NCBI GenBank assembly: GCA_947034895.1
Contig: OX344763.1
Location: 40,361,025-40,425,024 of the forward strand
Length of the DNA stretch: 64,000 nucleotides
Origin: Rhytidiadelphus loreus
Lineage: Eukaryota > Streptophyta > Bryopsida > Hypnales > Hylocomiaceae
Direction: 5' to 3'
In this document: in pieces, positions 47,734 through 59,219 of the stretch
Layout: every line of letters begins with the position of its first letter
Position numbering within the stretch: position 1 is the first letter of the stretch
The notes under the pieces: model-generated
What the model was told of the DNA's origin: nothing
The model's input: only the letters and a program-made list of their open reading frames with translations
The model's database searches: none
Position numbers and translations under genes: made by a program

Positions 47734-49560
47734 AAGAAGCTGCATTAGCAGGTGTCATTGCTGGCGATTTCAAAATCAAGTTCAAAATCACCTTCAAACT
47801 CAATGAGTGGGCTAATCCTTTGAAGAACGAAGAATTACTTTGTGTGCCCACGAATCTGCAAAAGAAAGAGCAAGAAACCAGAATTGCGAGGTTTGATATC
47901 TCGTATCTTGACGTCTTAACTAGTTCTGGTATGGCTTTTTTGTCTCCCACGAGAATAGGGACCTTGATGGCGAGGTTTCATAGGTCACTTCAGTTGAAAT
48001 CCCCTCTTCACGAATCCTAGGAAGGGACATTCCATCCTTTGGTGTGTCGCAGATGTCCTCAGAAAGGAAATCTCTGGGTTAGAGAACGTTAAGTGGTTTT
48101 GCAAGATCCATCTCCTGATTTGCTCCAAGTGCTTTAAGTACCTCCATTTGAAGGGTGCAGTGGAATTCGCTGGCACTTTCTGGTTCGGGTAAAATAGTCT
48201 TCCTAAATGTGAGCAGATTTTCGTTTCGTGTACATTAGAAGCGACCATGACAATCTGAAAGCCGGTTGACCTCCCTTTTAGATAATTAATCAGACTGTAA
48301 ACTAGTCAGAGGGGTTTGGTGGATCATGACTTATTACCGCAGCAGTAGACAGCTGAGACGGTCGCCTTTGTTCTCATTACACACTTTCATCGCAATTCTG
48401 AAACATTTTTGCTGAGGTTACCTTCATGTTTTTTTGTGTTTTGTGAGTGCTCAGGGCGATGTATAATCCAGCTTGTCCTTTTGTCTTGATTAATTTCTTA
48501 ACTCAGGCTGCTCAGAAGACCTTAATGTTCTTTGTATTTAGGATAGGACATTGATTGAGCTCCTGTAGAAACGATTCCAAGTATTCACAAGATGTTGAAC
48601 TCGGGAATGAGATTGCGGTGTGATACTAACGGCTGGTGTTTTCGAGGGGTTAGTGGGGAGAGCCAGTTTGGTCATTTGATTGACATGTAAGTGTTTTTTT
48701 GAATGATCAATTTTTTTGTGCTTGCTGCAAGTATTGATTTACATCAAGATTCAAAGGTTTGGGAGTTTCAAATGATATGGGATAATGTTAGTTTTTGATG
48801 TATCTATATCCATATGGGACATGTTGTCATTTTTAATTTTTAGAGTGTGACTCCCTTTGTGAAATGTCATGTTTGGTGTTTTTGAGTAGTCAACTAACAC
48901 TAGTGATCTTCTCTTTAAGTAGAAATGATAGCTTGTTAATCCCTTTTCAAGCTAAGGGTTAACAAGCTACTCACTTTATCATTTTCTACTAATGCCAATC
49001 ATTTATATAGACTACTTATCATCCTAATATCCATTACATTATAAGTTCGATAAAGTTTATATAGTATGTACAATCTCCTTTAGAAAGTAAGGTATCCCCC
49101 TAGCTTTCTCTCACAAATACTAAAGAATGCCACATTTAACTACTTTTGGACTTTGGAAAGTCTAAAATTAGTAATGGTCATCCGGAGAAAAAAAAACTAG
49201 TCATCAGGAGATCTAGGCAAAACACCGGGAGATGTATACAAACATCGGAGGATCCCCGATGTTATTATTTGGAGATCTTTAGATGTTTTATCCAAAATCC
49301 ATTGAACAGTCCAAAAGTAGTTAAATGTGAAATAAGAGTACAAAGAGAAAGTGTGGCCAATGTTGCCTCATATATCTACACATTAGGGGTAGAATTTTCT
49401 TACATAACTAAATTGCTTTGACATAAATAGATTGCTCTATACTTTTAGAAGCATCTTGCTAGCAATATACAAAACTTTTGCAATCATTTATAGCCTTTAA
49501 GTTGGGGTAATCAACAACTACTAGTATCACCTTTTATTACCTCCATTGGCATCAATTACA
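47734..49560. other. 3' region of the fusion gene and intergenic DNA
   Basis: No further exon is recognised. A hairpin with arms GCTTGTTAATCCCTT and AAGGGTTAACAAGC lies at 48931-48974. A second inverted pair is at 49131-49329. Confidence 0.5.
49131..49329. repeat. Foldback with 22-bp perfect arms
   Basis: CACATTTAACTACTTTTGGA plus CT (49131-49152) is exactly complementary to 49308-49329. The interior includes an ATCGGAGGATCCCCGATG stem. No target duplication is evident. Confidence 0.7.
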
Positions 49561-49749
49561 ACTTGCATTCATTGTGGCATGCTTGCAACTACCTTGTGCA
49601 ACATCTCCATTGGTATGCTCTTCTAATTAAGCTACATTTACTACATTCTACATTTGATCCTTATTTTTTGGTCTATTCATCTTCTACACCTTGGCTTTGC
49701 AAATCATCCAAAGATTTTCCAAAGATTTTCCTAGATTCATACAAATTTA

Positions 49750-50260
49750 GAGGCTAATTGAGCATCTTTAATCCAATAACTTTGATGCAAGCTTTTGTCA
49801 CATTGGCAGTATATGTTGGTGGAACATCCAACATAAATGTCAGTTGCTTATGGTTAGCATGGTGGTAGAAGTAAGGCAATAATCCTTGCTCACATACAAT
49901 GTCCACAGAGTTCATAGTAGTGTGTTGTCCAAAAGGAATAAAGATCAAATAACACTTGTTGGTTGTAGTGAAAGGACCCCAAACTATGATTGACATCTTG
50001 CCAAACTTCAATGTTGATGTTGTAAACATTGTGAATCAAATTTCTCAAAAGTAATCCACTATACTTGAGTTTGACTTGAATTTTGACCAATTTCAAATGA
50101 TGACTCATCACTTCAAATAACCAATACACTTCTTTCCTTACAGTGTTCAAGCTCACTAAAATTGGCAAATTATCAATAATTTTGGCAAGAGGCATAGTCA
50201 AAGTATTTCTTGACAATCTCATGTCTAAGAATCCTTCAATTATGCTCATGCAACTTCTAT
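49750..50260 (-). pseudogene. Decayed Tc1/mariner-type transposase
   Basis: The minus-strand frame 50029-49754 contains FGKMSIIVWGPFT, then LIFIPFGQHTTMNS, QGLLPYF and LTFMLDVPPTYTANV, ending GLKMLN. This is the order of the catalytic region of Tc1/mariner transposases (VWG, then LDNAPCHTA-like, with the second Asp kept as LDVPP). After a stop, LNLYESRKIFGKSL may be the remnant of the SPDLNPIEN block with the last acidic residue. Upstream pieces (50041-50249) are in other frames. It is clearly inactive. Confidence 0.6.
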
Positions 50261-50337
50261 AGATGTTTTGAATTTTTGCAATCTATATTGAGCCAATGAC
50301 ATTTGAAATTTGTCTCAAACATTAGAGTAGGAATGGA

Positions 50338-50885
50338 CTCAAGAAGTGCCCTTCAAATTTGGTTCACCTTAAAATAAAATGTACTGTGACTCAGTAGGGT
50401 CTAGGCCACCAAAATGTACCTTAAAATGGTTCTATCATGCATAACTTCATAGGTAAGGACTACCCAGCTAAAATCAAGTGCTCATGTTATAAATCTCAAG
50501 AAATGGCTACAAAGAAGCACGGCTCTCTATCATCAAGTACTCAAAATTGTTTAGGAGAAATTATATTTAAAGTTTCACTATCTTGTGTGACTTCATTGCC
50601 CACCAATTATCCAATAATATTATTTCAATGATGTTGTAAACAAAGAGCATGTGCATAAAATATGTTTTATGTATCCAATTGTACTTGATATTACTCCTAG
50701 TCTTTTCTTGGAGGTGACCAATTACAAATTGGCATTGCATTGGCCATGTTACATCAAAGTGGATCCCCAAGATTCACCTGATTGAGTGGGAATGGGGGAT
50801 TCTTGCTATCATTTATTTTTCTAAAACAATAAACCAATGCTATGGGGGTCTTCAAACTTAGTTCTTGAAGGGCACTTCTTGAGTC
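50338..50885. repeat. Inverted pair around 0.5 kb
   Basis: GGACTCAAGAAGTGCCCTTC (near 50336) and its complement (near 50885) face each other, with flanking AGAGTAGGAATGGACTC / GAGTCCAATCTTGCTCT similarity. They may be ends of a decayed element beside the mariner fragment. Confidence 0.5.
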
Positions 50886-53472
50886 CAATCTTGCTCTAAT
50901 AGATGATTTAGACGTACTCGTTTCTACAATTATGATACCTTGCTTTTCTTACGTTAAGAAGTAACCTATTATGGTGCTACTTAAGGTTACTCATAATCAC
51001 ATTGCTACATCATTCACACACCAATTCTATGAACTAATATGTCAACAACTAACATATAACTATATCATAACACATCAACTACATTGTCACTCCCTAAGCA
51101 ATTTTAAACAAAATAAATGCTTAATTGTTCTTGAATTGAATCTAAATTCTAAAATTGTTTCATTGCTTTGTACAATGACAACAAGTTTAAAAAATCATCT
51201 ACAAGTATTCTAAATGTTTTGTAGACAATCAAGTATCAAGCATCTATATGATGATAATCACTAGCAATTGGTATCCATATAATTTGTCAAAAGAATTCCC
51301 TTCTAAATAATCAACTTCAATGTTGTCATCTACAAGAAGGCAATCTTTATCTTGCACCTCACTATCCACATCATTCATGTATTTGTGTTCATCATTTAAC
51401 TATTAACCTTCAAAAATGATTTGAATGAATAAGTAAAACAAACATAAAATAAAAATTACCATACATAGAACTTAGAATTTCAAAATAAAAACAAAAACTT
51501 CTTGTGACAACTACAAATTATAAATGCAATCAATTTTTCAAGGAATTTTCAATTTTTTACTTCAAATTTTATAGAAAATTATTGATTAATGTACTTGTAG
51601 ATCTAATCTTATGGATATGACCTATCAATCATATTTAATTTAATTTTTTTAAATCATCATTAATTTAATCTTCTTAGTTGGATTTTATAATACAACCCCA
51701 CAATCCTAGAATTTGATGTAGCCTTTGATTCTCAAGCAGTTAATCTTTTAATGCTACAAAGGTCTCAATACAAAGTGTACAATGAATAATTCTCACGGTT
51801 CTTATATAATGAGTTCACAAGGTAATTTTTTAATTGAAGATTAGAATGATAGGTTTGTTTATTCAAGTTTAATCTATTACTAATAACTTTTATTCAAATT
51901 TTGATGGATTCTAAATTTTCTTGAAAAGCATTTGACAGTTTCATTTGTTCCCCCATTTACTTATGCTATGGTAATTGATGCCAAAATGAAATAAGATTGT
52001 TGTGATAATTTGGTTGTGATAATTTTGGTTGTTTATAATGTCGCTCATACTATAAAATAGATGTAGAAATATAAGCCTTCAAATCTTTTTTCATAGTAGA
52101 TAATTGTAAATATAAGTCTTTTTTTGATTAATCCCTAAATGCTTTGAATTCCTTCATCATGGATCATCAATAGAGTGCTTCTTGGTGACATTTTATCCAA
52201 TTTGATTCTTGGATCTTTAAAGAATATCCTTCATTTATATCCAATTTTTGATGAAATTGAGTTGAATGACATATATATACAAAGATATATGCTAAAATAT
52301 GTAAAATTCCAAAAATAATTTGGGTGTTAAATGACCAATTTGTGATTTATTCCCTTTCATAGCTAATTTAGGTTTAGAAATTATAGTTTGAATTCAAAAT
52401 TTCAAAATTTATCAACTAGTGGTAAATAATAAGAATTTGTATTTTTCCTTAGGTAAATTTTTTGGAGTTATGCACCCCAGGTCCACTTTCAGGTATGGAC
52501 AACATTTTGAGCTAGAGAATTAAACGGGATAAAAGAATGACAACATTACACTCAAATTGATAGGTAAATAGTTGCTCATTAAATACATATGCTAAAAATA
52601 GTCAAAAGTTTCAAGTTATCTAAATTTTTTGTCAATTTCTAGAACTGATAGTAGTCTCATTTTCACAAACACTAGTTAGACCATGGTGTTCCAACTGGAG
52701 ATTGAATCAAAATAATTGAATATTACGGCAAAATACCTTGCTAAGTAACAATGTTGCAACAATAAATTTCTTCCTTAGAGCGTTGAAAACAAAATGGTAA
52801 ATAAGTCTGCTTCGATGATATTTTGGATGAAAAGTGTGCATTTACTGCTTGAAAAAACTCACTATAATAATCTTTATGGCATGATGGCAAAAAATATCGT
52901 TTTCAATAGATTTGTTGCAACTTCACCAAAACTTGCTACTTTTTGTTCTTCAACAAAAAGTACATTACATAGTTCAATAATTGAGATTCTCTTTCCTTTT
53001 CGCCTTGCTTTTTCCATTGCAGGAGTATTTGTGATTGGTTGAAAGTCAAAATAACCCTATATTTCGCCAACTAAAGATGAAGGTTTGCTGTACCATTCAC
53101 ACACTCTTAGAGAGAGCATAGTCAACAATACCCTAAGATTTTCCACCGCGTAGACAAATCTCAAGGTCAATTCTTCCAATCAAGTTGGAATCCCGCGTGT
53201 GCCCCACCCATGCAACACGTCATTTTTCCCCTTTCAACCAACCCCATGCATCCAAGTTTGCAACAACAAAAAGAACCTCCATCATTACTCATCCAACGAG
53301 ATATATTTGTAGAAGAAAAAAAAGTAGTTTTGGTGGAGTTGCCCAATCCTAACCAACAAACTTCCAACTTTCCCGTTTCCAAAGCCAATATTTTGTCATT
53401 TCGTTGGCATTCATGCATTCAACTAGCGCACAATTCATCCCCCAAAATGGCGTAAATGACGAGCCCTACTGT
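50886..53472. other. AT-rich intergenic DNA, no gene recognised
   Basis: I find only short open frames (for example 50971-51213, 52794-53042) with A/T-driven composition and no domain. Confidence 0.5.
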
Positions 53473-53690
53473 TGGGCATGCTCTGAGAGTACTGAAGTTT
53501 ATAATTTCTGTTTCCGTTTCCCCTGCTGCGCCTTGTCTCTGCCACTGAATCGAGCTCCAACAAGCTGAAGTTCCTGTCAGTATAGCCCAGAGCATGCTCA
53601 AGAGTTTCTGTTTCCATTTCCTCTGCGTCTTGTCTGTCAATCGAGCTCTGAAATTGTCCTGTCAGTGTTGCTCAGAGTCTGTCTGTCTGT
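53473..53690. repeat. Two-copy tandem duplication of about 110 bp
   Basis: Both copies run GGGCATGCTC or GAGCATGCTC, AGAG, TTTCTGTTTCC.TTTCC, CTG..GC.TTGTCT, AATCGAGCTC, CCTGTCAGT and CTCAGAG or CCCAGAG. The copies are about 115 bp apart. Confidence 0.7.
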
Positions 53691-55470
53691 TGTTGTTTTT
53701 GGGGCGAAAATTTGCACCCTCTGACAAATTTGAGCGTGTCAGGTTCCGTCCCTCTCCCTCCAGAATTGCGCCAGTGTGGTTTGAAGACGTGTCGCAGTTA
53801 CTGTTCCACAATTAAAAAAAAACTGCCTCACAGATCCAAAAGGCAGTTGCTATCTAAGGCAGGCGATGGCCGAGGCAAATTATCGCCTGAGCTTGACTTG
53901 CAGGGCCACTCACACCGGATGGCCGGACACCCGCATGAGAATCACTCTCACTGTAGCTGATGAGGGTTCCCGCATGACCCGTTTTCAGAACATTGGAATC
54001 GCTGCTGACTCCACAAAATCCACGTCAGGGACTGTGATCACTCAAAACCCCAGGCCTGGTTCTCAGCAGTCTCCACCTCGTTGGTCGCTCCCCCAGCTTT
54101 TTGGCAGTTTGGGAAACTGGGTCCCAACTCTCTGTCTGTCTGTGGCACCAAAGTCAAATCCCCATTTTTGTCCATACGGAAACATTCTCCCACCAAAGTC
54201 CCTGGCTTCCCCCCGGCCTCTCGTCGTCACTCCCCACCCTCCACTAACGTCATTAATAATAACACCCCTGTATCATTCCTGTGCCGAAATAACTGATAAC
54301 TTAACACCGACTCAGTTTAGTTTGTTTTTTCATTTTGGAGAGAAGCCAGTTATTTCTTCAATATTCATGTAAAAATTTGGCAATTGGAATTATAAAACAC
54401 AGCAATAATCTGGCTATTTTGACCGAAAGCAATGAAAATTTCCTTCACAAAATATAGCCAACGTGTTTTGTTGTAACTATCTGAACTGGCGAAAAACCGT
54501 GCGTAAGAAAAACACCGATTCCTGTTCCGAATTACGGAGTAGCAGATGACTTAAGCACCGACTGTTTCCTAGCTTGGAGAAACCACAATAGGGATCGAGG
54601 CCACAGTCCCAGAATCCAAGAGGCCTTTATCAAACTTAATTTATGTATGTCTTCCTGTTCTTCATTCCTACGTTTCTCAGAATGTGGAAAAAGTCTTCCC
54701 AGTGAAAAGGGACTCGTTGGTGCAGTGGAGTGGAGTGAGTGGAGCCAGATGGTACGTTGCTGAATTTTCTTACTTTTCCATAGGTTGGGAGTTTGAAATC
54801 GAAGTCCATCCCAAGGAATTCTGGAGGGGGAATCTTTCACCCTTTGAAAATTTGGGGGAGAAGTCGAGAATACCGGCATGGTTACTCAAAAGGGGTTCAC
54901 TAGTGAACTGTTGGTCCTCGAATGGAAACCTGTCTTGATTAGTTTGAACGCATTTGTATTAGTTTTAATGCATTTTGTGTTAGTTTCAACAGATTGTTTG
55001 TCTTCATGTAAAACTTAAACATAAAACTCAAATATTCTCTCAAAGTATTCTCAAAATGTCACAAAGGAACGCTAAGTATTGGTTGAACACAAATATCATC
55101 AACACCCAGATTATATCAAGGGGTATGGTAGTGGATTATTGCAACGACCACTTACAGGGTTTCTTACATTCAACGGAAGAACAACATACTCCACATTTGA
55201 TAACTTCCAATTTCACATCGTAAGGCATCAACTCAAAATGTCCATTACAAAAAAGGATACCTTGGTAACCATGGAATTAAAAAATATGACAAAGTCCGTC
55301 AGCTCACCATTATCATTACAAAAAAGAAAAGTACCGTGATAATCAGGTAATAGTAATAATCAACAGCAGCTAGTAATCTCATTCCTAGCATCGGTATAAA
55401 CAGGCCTCAGCTTCTAAGTAACTATTCACCCTACTCCAACCCCTGACTGTATAATCTTTACAGTAATGGC
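53691..55470. other. Intergenic DNA, unplaced open frames
   Basis: Open frames at 53866-54372 (plus) and 54532-54879 (minus) show no recognisable domain. The bases 54400-54525 are a copy of the dispersed repeat at 9540. Confidence 0.4.
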
Positions 55471-55765
55471 ACAAAATGGCACTAGAAGTGCACACAAGAT
55501 TGCACAGCAATTGCGCAAAATTGGCACACAAACTTTGCGCACGAAATTGCACGGCAAGTGCACAAATAGTGCACACAAAAATTACACAAAATGGGACAAG
55601 AAGCGCACACAAGGAGTGCACACGAGATTGCACAGCAAGTGAGCAAAATTCGCACACGATCTCGCACAAGACTTGTACAGACATTGCCCACAAGATTGCA
55701 CAGCAATTGCGCAAGCTTTGCACACAAAATTGCACAAGAATTGTACGAACTGTGCACAACGCAAA
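55471..55765. repeat. GCACA-rich diverged tandem repeat just beyond the VQ gene stop
   Basis: Units such as GCACACAAGATTGCACAGCA with ATTGCGCAA recur about every 15-45 bases over some 295 bp. Because the unit has no stop in several frames, it makes long Cys/Val- or His/Thr-rich open frames on both strands that are not real genes. The array ends about 13 bp from the stop codon of the VQ gene and would lie in its 3' UTR. Confidence 0.75.
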
Positions 55766-55777
55766 CAGAACGTTCCT

Positions 55778-56335
55778 TCAAGCGCGCATTGCATCCATCT
55801 GGGTATACCAGTAATCGGGATGGCTGGACGGTTCGCGCCACGACGACGAGAACAGCGAGTTGTCATTCTCCACAGCTCGTGATGACGAAGAAATCGAAGG
55901 TCCCCCCGTGTACCCAGATTGATACAACTCATCCTCGAGTGCTTCCCCTGAGAAATTGTAACCCGAGGTGGGATCCATGGTGCCCAAGAAATTTGGGAAC
56001 TGCAACGCTGCGGATCCGTGTTGCGAGGACGACGAGGAGTCGTTGTCGTTGTAAATGGCGTTGTGGAGGTAGTCCTGGAAGTAGGAGGAAGAAGGCTCGA
56101 AGGCTGGGCTGGATACAGGGGACGCTCGAGAGGATTTGGGTCGCTTGTCTTCTGTTGTCTTGTCCGACGCGAGCTCGGCTGCGGAGCCAGTGAGCTTCTG
56201 CACGAGGTCCATGAAGTTGGTGCTGGAGGATTCGAGCACGGTGGTGGGGACTTTCTTCGAGGGTCGCTTGCGCTTCTTCTTCTCAGTTACGGGCTTCCCT
56301 GACTTGGAGTTCGTGGGTTGGAAGGGGCTCGCCAT
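55778..56335 (-). CDS. VQ-motif protein, single coding exon
   Basis: The uninterrupted 185-residue frame carries the VQ motif FMDLVQKLTG at residues 41-50 (consensus FxxxVQxLTG). A Lys/Arg-rich stretch (KKKRKRPSKK, 19-28) precedes it and may be a nuclear signal. VQ proteins are plant transcription co-regulators that bind WRKY factors or MAP kinases and are mostly intron-less, as here. The rest is Ser-rich and unstructured. The stop lies at 55778-55780, followed at once by the GCACA-rich array. Upstream, donor AGCT|GTAAGT (exon end 56947) and acceptor TGCAG (exon start 56437) suggest a 5'-UTR intron of about 509 bp. Confidence 0.9.
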   Translation of the reverse strand: MASPFQPTNSKSGKPVTEKKKRKRPSKKVPTTVLESSSTNFMDLVQKLTGSAAELASDKTTEDKRPKSSRASPVSSPAFEPSSSYFQDYLHNAIYNDNDSSSSSQHGSAALQFPNFLGTMDPTSGYNFSGEALEDELYQSGYTGGPSISSSSRAVENDNSLFSSSWREPSSHPDYWYTQMDAMRA

Positions 56336-56437
56336 TGTGCGATCACGGGTGATTTAGGAAATGGTGGGAGTTTCGAACGGAGAGAGGCAATGCGGGGAAC
56401 GATGGTAGCAATTGAGCGCGTTCGTGCACCATGGAAC

Positions 56438-56946
56438 CTGCAAAGGATGGACAGAAGTGGGATGAGAAAAAAATGGTTTGTAGTTAATTGCAACTCCAAT
56501 CTCAACCGAATTCCCGCATTGGAAACAAATGCGACCTCGACGCAACCCAAATCGCATGAAATCCAGTCCTGTGCACGAATTTCTACACTCCCTCTCTCTC
56601 CAACTCAAATGACACCAAACTCAGTCCCCTGCTCGCAATTCTACACTCTCGCTCCCCAACCTGGATGTCCCCAAAATCCAGTCCTCAACGCGCAATTTTC
56701 CTCTCTCTCTCTCTCTCAACCCAAATGGCACAAACCTCAGTCCACTACACGTTCTCCTACGCCCCCAATCCCCATCCCCATCCCCAACCCCAATGGCAAA
56801 AATTTGAATCCTCAGCGCGCAATTCTACACACACACTGCGCGTAATCCTGTACACTCTCTCATCAATCCCAATGGCACAACCTTCAGTCCCTCACAATCC
56901 CCGCAACTCAAATTGAAGAACTCCGAATGCGAATGCGTGAACTTAC
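56438..56946 (-). other. Likely 5'-UTR intron of the VQ gene, with diverged repeats
   Basis: GT at 56946-56945 and AG at 56439-56438 on the minus strand bound this stretch. It contains about six diverged copies of a 60-70 bp unit with CCCAATGGCACAA, CTCAGTCC, CGCGCAATT and CTACACTCTC (plus-strand reading). Confidence 0.5.
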
Positions 56947-56947
56947 A

Positions 56948-59219
56948 GCTAGGAGAGTGCGATTTGCCTGCGACGAAGTTGATGAATTCGTGGTTGCGAT
57001 CGATCCTTGAGCTCGAATTGCAGGATTGTTGCTGTGAAATTTGCGCTTCTGTTGCAGGCTGCGGATTTCAATGACTGTGTGAGTGCGTGAGGAAGTGGAA
57101 GTTGTAGGGATCGAGAGTGCGGCTGGGCTACTTATGGCGTCCCCAAAGTCAATGGGACGCGCTTCCGGTGCGAGAGGCAGTTTTCTCCGTGTACTCGGTT
57201 TCTCTGGTCAAGTGCCAGAGACCGACCTTGACTGCCTTGCTGGCTAGCCCTGCCGGAGAGCGAGTGGGATGGATGGAATGCAGATGAATGTATTCCATCT
57301 GGATGAAATCCGGAATGAAATTCGTTAAGTGGATGCGTGACGGATGCATGATGGATGCGTGATGGATGGATGAGAGTGGGATGGGCGGACTTTTCGGTGC
57401 TTGGGATGGGGTGGGGCCCGGGATTGGACAGGGTCTGAGTGTGACTTGCGGTGTCTGAAAATTGATTCCTGTGGTATGGTACAATTTGTAGGTGCGGTAC
57501 CGAAGGGGACTCACTCGTAGGGGAGTCAAAGTGGGTGACTTGGGTTGCGACCTTAACAGAGGAAGAAGCAATGTTGAAATGGATTTCGAAACTCTAGTAG
57601 ATTATTATAATAACTTAGTCGGATAGGCAAAGAGTGTTTTTAAGAGTCAAAGGAAGAAAGAGAGAGAGAGAGTAAGCTAAGAAGGAGGTTTTTTTTTCCT
57701 GCCTCTATATCAATGACTACAAATTCAACAAAACCAAAATTTTAAGGTTAAAGAAATTGACTATTGTAAGTTTCAACACTTTAAATGAATTGGAAACTAA
57801 AGAAGATAGCAAAAGTAGACTACATGCATAGTAATTTGATGTATGATAGTTAAATAATTCATTATGAAGTTAATGACTCCCAACAAAGACTCAATTTTCT
57901 TGCACAATATCGAATATGATGTTTTAAAGAGGGGTGATATTTTTTTATGAAAGTATATGGGGCTTAAGAAGAAAGAAGGATGATTACTTTGCAACAACAA
58001 ATATAGTTGATGTGTTGATACTTCTTTCCATAGAAAGAAGTATTAGTCTTAAATTTAAATCTTCCATTGAGGCATTTTTTTACAATAATTGAATAACAAA
58101 TTTAAAATTAAATGAACAATTCAAATATTATAAAACTATCAATCAAGAAAATTTCAATTTCTTTTAGAAAACATAGAATCATAAATGTTGTAATGTTGAA
58201 ATGAGTTGATTACAAGTTCTTTAGAATAATATAGAAGAAAATGCAATTCATGTATGATACCGTAGAGGGACCTTATTCCATTCCTAGCCCCAATTCCATT
58301 TCCTAGAAAGAACTCTTGAACCATCCCTTTCATGTTCATTTCCAATTGCAAATCCAAACGCATTGGCCAATGAAATTCTAGTTCTCAAGTCATGTTTCAC
58401 CCTCCAAGGTTAGTTATAAGAATGAACTCAAAGTTTATTGTTTTGTATGCTTTTTAAAAACACAGTTATAGTGAATTTAAAAATAAATAAAATAGGGAAA
58501 AAGTCAATCATTTCTAACTTCCTAGAGTAAAATTTTCAGATTCATCACATCAGTTTTAAGAGTCCCCAAATCCTTGGAGAGTTAGTATAAGATTCACTGT
58601 GCTGTGAGTTTTGCCGTGGGATCTTGAATAAGTGGTCCATTACTTACACTTGCAGTAAGTAATCCTTTGGAGGACCGAACTTCATTCTCTCTCCTCCCAC
58701 TACAAAAAGTAAGTTGAAATTGGATATTAAATAAATTCAATGCTTGAAATAATGAAAGTTGTACCTGCTGCTGGTATCCTACAGTGATTACGGTAGACGG
58801 CATATACATTTCTCTGATTTGACTATAAGACCGACACGGATGGACCTAGTCTAGCACACGAAGATAGACAAACGAACTGAAGCTAGTACTGTAGCTCAAT
58901 GATAAGAGCATGACTTCCGTCAACCCTTTGCTTCCCAGTTACTACAGTGAAATGAGACGGAAGTATATGATCCGCACTCGAAAGCAGTCCGGGAAATCTA
59001 AATCTCTCCTTGGAAGTGAACCGCATCGTGTATATATATCAATCGAGGGTCACCAGCCCTTTGGGTCCTACACGCTACACGAAAGGTTGATATACTTATT
59101 GCTTTTAAGCCTAGAGAAGTTTAACTATGAGCGACATCGGATCCATCTATCCTAATTCATAACACAAAATTTAATACTTCTCTGGATGCCTGAGTTCCCG
59201 TAAAAGTGTCGTGGTTACT
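56948..59219. other. VQ upstream region and intergenic DNA
   Basis: ATGGATG(C/G)-type short repeats lie at 57265-57390. An AGAGAGAG tract lies near 57657. From 57600 to 58560 the DNA is AT-rich with no gene. The open frames at 58594-58809 (minus) and 58910-59155 (plus) are unrecognised. Confidence 0.45.

Noticed and set aside
47194..47745. 183-residue minus-strand open frame
   Set aside because: It lies antisense to the DUF3444 exon, whose plus-strand translation matches the family block by block.
53866..54372. 168-residue plus-strand frame
   Set aside because: The composition is irregular, no domain or homologue pattern is seen, and part is Pro/Ser-rich without a gene-like context.
54532..54879. 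115-residue minus-strand frame
   Set aside because: No domain; it lies beside a dispersed repeat and has no supporting splice sites.
55385..55932. Long Cys/Val-rich and His/Thr-rich open frames on both strands
   Set aside because: They are translations of the GCACA-rich tandem array and overlap one another; no domain is seen.
58885..58950. tRNA-like start (CTGTAGCTCAATGATAAGAGC)
   Set aside because: It resembles a D arm only. No matching anticodon arm, T arm or acceptor stem follows.
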